Assembly: GCA_009930275.1 (NCBI GenBank) | Contig: RZYP01000033.1 | Span: forward strand, 1-16,644 | Reading direction: 5' to 3' | Length of the DNA: 16,644 bases | Source of the DNA: Negativicutes bacterium | Lineage (GTDB): Bacteria > Bacillota_C > Negativicutes > Acidaminococcales > Acidaminococcaceae | Shown: positions 15,069 through 16,644 of the stretch, in pieces | Layout of the letters: each line of letters begins with the position of its first letter | Numbering within the stretch: position 1 is the stretch's first letter | Program-made: the position numbers and the translations under genes | Notes under the pieces: generated by a model | Databases searched by the model: none | What the model was told of the DNA's origin: nothing | The model's input: the letters and a program-made list of their open reading frames with translations, nothing else

Positions 15069-15962
15069 ATGGTTATAATCACTTTAACTGACTGTCCACC
15101 AGCCTTAAGAGGAGATTTGAGCAAATGGCTACAGGAAATTAATACAGGTGTATATGTTGGACGTATTAGTGCAAGGGTGCGAGAAGAATTATGGAATCGT
15201 GTACGTGAGAATATTAAAAACGGACATGCAACGATGGTATTTAATACTAATAATGAACAAGGAATGGATTTTCGCGTACATAATAGCCAATGGGATCCAA
15301 TTGATTTTGATGGTTTGAAATTGATGTTGCGCCCAAGTCAATCACGCTCTCAAAATTTTGCTGAAATAAAGCATGGATTTAGTAAAGCTGCAAAATATCA
15401 TATGTCTAAGAAAATGTCATCGAACAAAGTAAATAAACAAAATGATGAGTTGAGCTATATTGTAGTAGATGTGGAGACAACAGGTTTGTTAGTCAGTGCG
15501 CATGAGATAATTGAAATAGGAGCTTTAAAGGTAAAAGGGAGTAGGATTATTGATGAATTTCAAGTACTAGTTGATATAGGAACTAAATTGCCAAAAGAGA
15601 TTGAAAATTTAACAGGAATTACGGACAAAATGTTAAAACAAGAAGGAAAGGATATTGCAGTTGCAATGAAGGAATTTTTAAACTTTGCTGGCAATTTACC
15701 TTTTATTATGCATAATGCAGATTTTGATTATAAATTTCTCTGTGCTGCTTGTGAAAAATGTCATTTGTCGGTAATAACAAATATAACTATTGATACTTTA
15801 AGCTTAGCTAGAAAACTAGTAGAAGATATTAGGGACTATAAGCTGGAAACGTTAATGGAATATTTCAGAATCAAGTCTTCTGGTGGTAATCATCGTAGTA
15901 TGAATGATTGCCTAAATACAAAAGATTTATATGAAAAACTCATAAATTTATATCAAAATTAA
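15069..15962 (+). CDS. cas2: Cas2e fused to a DnaQ-like DEDDh 3'-5' exonuclease
   Basis: A 297-residue protein, about three times the size of ordinary Cas2e. Residues 1 to about 92 are Cas2e: MVIITLTDCPPALRGDLSKW, GVYVGRISARVREELW, and a VFNTNNEQGMDF strand. A polar linker (about 93-129, rich in Lys, Ser, Asn and Gln) leads to the exonuclease. The catalytic DEDDh set is intact: D134 and E136 (VVDVETTG), D220 (HNADFDYKF), H275 and D280 (HRSMNDC). Cas2 bridges two Cas1 dimers; the exonuclease should trim 3' overhangs of prespacers to the right length. Such fusions have been described in Streptococcus thermophilus and Megasphaera type I-E systems. ATG 15069 follows GGAGGAG (15057-15063); the GTG at 15063 lies inside that ribosome site. 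The array leader begins at once after its stop. Confidence 0.95.
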   Translation: MVIITLTDCPPALRGDLSKWLQEINTGVYVGRISARVREELWNRVRENIKNGHATMVFNTNNEQGMDFRVHNSQWDPIDFDGLKLMLRPSQSRSQNFAEIKHGFSKAAKYHMSKKMSSNKVNKQNDELSYIVVDVETTGLLVSAHEIIEIGALKVKGSRIIDEFQVLVDIGTKLPKEIENLTGITDKMLKQEGKDIAVAMKEFLNFAGNLPFIMHNADFDYKFLCAACEKCHLSVITNITIDTLSLARKLVEDIRDYKLETLMEYFRIKSSGGNHRSMNDCLNTKDLYEKLINLYQN

Positions 15963-15998
15963 GTTTATATAATGGCATGATTACAGGGATTTTTTAGT
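15963..15998 (+). promoter_or_regulatory. Short CRISPR leader with promoter -10 element
   Basis: Only 36 bases separate the cas2 stop codon from the first repeat. They contain a perfect TATAAT (15968-15973), placing a transcript start near 15980, some 18 bases before the first repeat. Any -35 would lie around 15944-15951, inside the last codons of cas2, where only AT-rich, poorly matching sequence is seen. The leader-anchor bases next to the repeat read TTACAGGGATTTTTTAGT. The repeat orientation (hairpin with the handle on its right) agrees with this being the leader side. Confidence 0.6.
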
Positions 15999-16644
15999 AT
16001 GTTCCCCGCACAAGCGGGGGTGATCCTTGTGTCTTTGCTTCCAACTCTTGACGGTATTATGTTCCCCGCACAAGCGGGGGTGATCCTATGATATGTATAC
16101 TAACTGAAATACAATTTGCATGTTCCCCGCACAAGCGGGGGTGATCCCTGGCAGACCATTGCATGTCCCTTGAACAAACAATGTTCCCCGCACAAGCGGG
16201 GGTGATCCTCACTTTTACGTTATTATCACTCTTAAACTTGCATGTTCCCCGCACAAGCGGGGGTGATCCTATGAAAATACTGGATGATGTCATTAAGCCT
16301 ACATGTTCCCCGCACAAGCGGGGGTGATCCTAAGTAAATGAAGTATATAGCAGTAAAAAGGAAATGTTCCCCGCACAAGCGGGGGTGATCCCGGAAACGA
16401 TAAAGGAAATCGAACAGCAGCTTAATGTTCCCCGCACAAGCGGGGGTGATCCTGATACTGAGTATAGTGATACTGAAAGAAATGAATGTTCCCCGCACAA
16501 GCGGGGGTGATCCTAACTTCGCTAAAAGGTATTTGTTCCTCATTCCATGTTCCCCGCACAAGCGGGGGTGATCCTCATTAAAGGTTATGACAGAAGCCTA
16601 TGACGGAATGTTCCCCGCACAAGCGGGGGTGATCCTTCTTGTTA
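15999..16644 (+). CRISPR. Type I-E CRISPR array, 11 repeats, continues past the window
   Basis: Eleven repeats of 28 bases begin at 15999, 16059, 16120, 16181, 16242, 16303, 16364, 16425, 16486, 16547 and 16608, all identical. The period is 61 bases except for the first unit (60). There are ten complete spacers (32 bases for the first, 33 for the rest) and nine bases of the eleventh. If the base after the repeat is counted as repeat position 29, it is T in nine units and C in two, and spacers become 31 and 32. The repeat holds a CCCCGC-ACAA-GCGGGG hairpin, the same layout as the E. coli I-E repeat. Cas6e cutting after the stem would leave the 5' handle GTGATCC plus T or C. The identical repeats suggest this is the young, leader-proximal part of a larger array. 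It is expected to feed the upstream Cascade genes. Confidence 0.99.

Noticed and set aside
15951..15963. A TATCAA stretch at the end of cas2 that begins like an IHF site (WATCAA-N4-TTR).
   Set aside because: The second half does not fit at the required spacing (AAG instead of TTR). IHF is also not expected in this lineage, so it is probably chance in AT-rich DNA.
16057..16561. Open frames on the minus strand across the array (86 and 109 codons) giving repeated peptides such as DHPRLCGEH and ITPACAGN.
   Set aside because: They are translations of the CRISPR repeats. The repeat-spacer period of 61 shifts the frame each unit, giving three alternating peptides. Such products are common false gene calls.
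6405..16644. Insertion sequence, integrase or attachment site that could have carried the cas block.
   Set aside because: No transposase or integrase gene, terminal inverted repeats or flanking direct repeats were seen in the window. The transfer idea rests on composition alone.

Overview
The window reads as a chromosomal segment of a Gram-positive-lineage anaerobe (Bacillota). A Negativicutes host is my best guess, from the mix of AbgT/M20 peptidase genes, the CrcB/DUF190 pair and a type I-E CRISPR system whose Cas2 carries a DEDDh nuclease. The genus cannot be fixed from the sequence alone. All recognised genes lie on the + strand.

Left part (1-6404), housekeeping and accessory metabolism. 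It opens with the end of a CrcB fluoride channel gene followed by a DUF190 (PII-like) gene. Next comes an rRNA large-subunit cytosine methyltransferase of the RlmI type behind its own promoter. A small thioredoxin-fold protein follows, with a T-x-x-C instead of C-x-x-C active site and an extended -10 promoter. Two back-to-back hairpins close that unit. A strong promoter (TTGAAA, 17 bases, TATAAT) then drives an operon of an AbgT-family transporter and two tandem, translationally coupled M20D amidohydrolases. This looks like an import-and-hydrolyse module for p-aminobenzoyl-glutamate or another N-acyl amino acid, and it ends at a clean rho-independent terminator (6380-6404).

Middle part (6624-15962), a complete type I-E cas operon in canonical order: cas3, cas8e (cse1), cas11 (cse2), cas7e, cas5e, cas6e, cas1e, cas2e. 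The genes overlap or are separated by at most 4 bases, so they are almost certainly co-transcribed. The operon is visibly richer in A+T than the left part. Cas8e, Cas11, Cas7e, Cas5e and Cas6e form Cascade. Cas6e makes the crRNAs, Cas3 shreds the target, and Cas1 with Cas2 acquires spacers. Cas2 is fused to a C-terminal DnaQ-like exonuclease with a full DEDDh set, which should trim prespacers before integration. No cas4 is present.

Right part (15963-16644), a CRISPR array that runs off the window. It has 11 identical 28-base repeats, 10 complete spacers and the start of an eleventh. The leader is only about 36 bases and its promoter -10 sits just past the cas2 stop codon. The base after each repeat is T in 9 of 11 cases and C in 2, which suggests a PAM-derived position.

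The points of most interest are the trimmer-integrase fusion, the very short leader, the PAM footprint in the array, and the acidic, internally duplicated C-terminal tail of Cas1.
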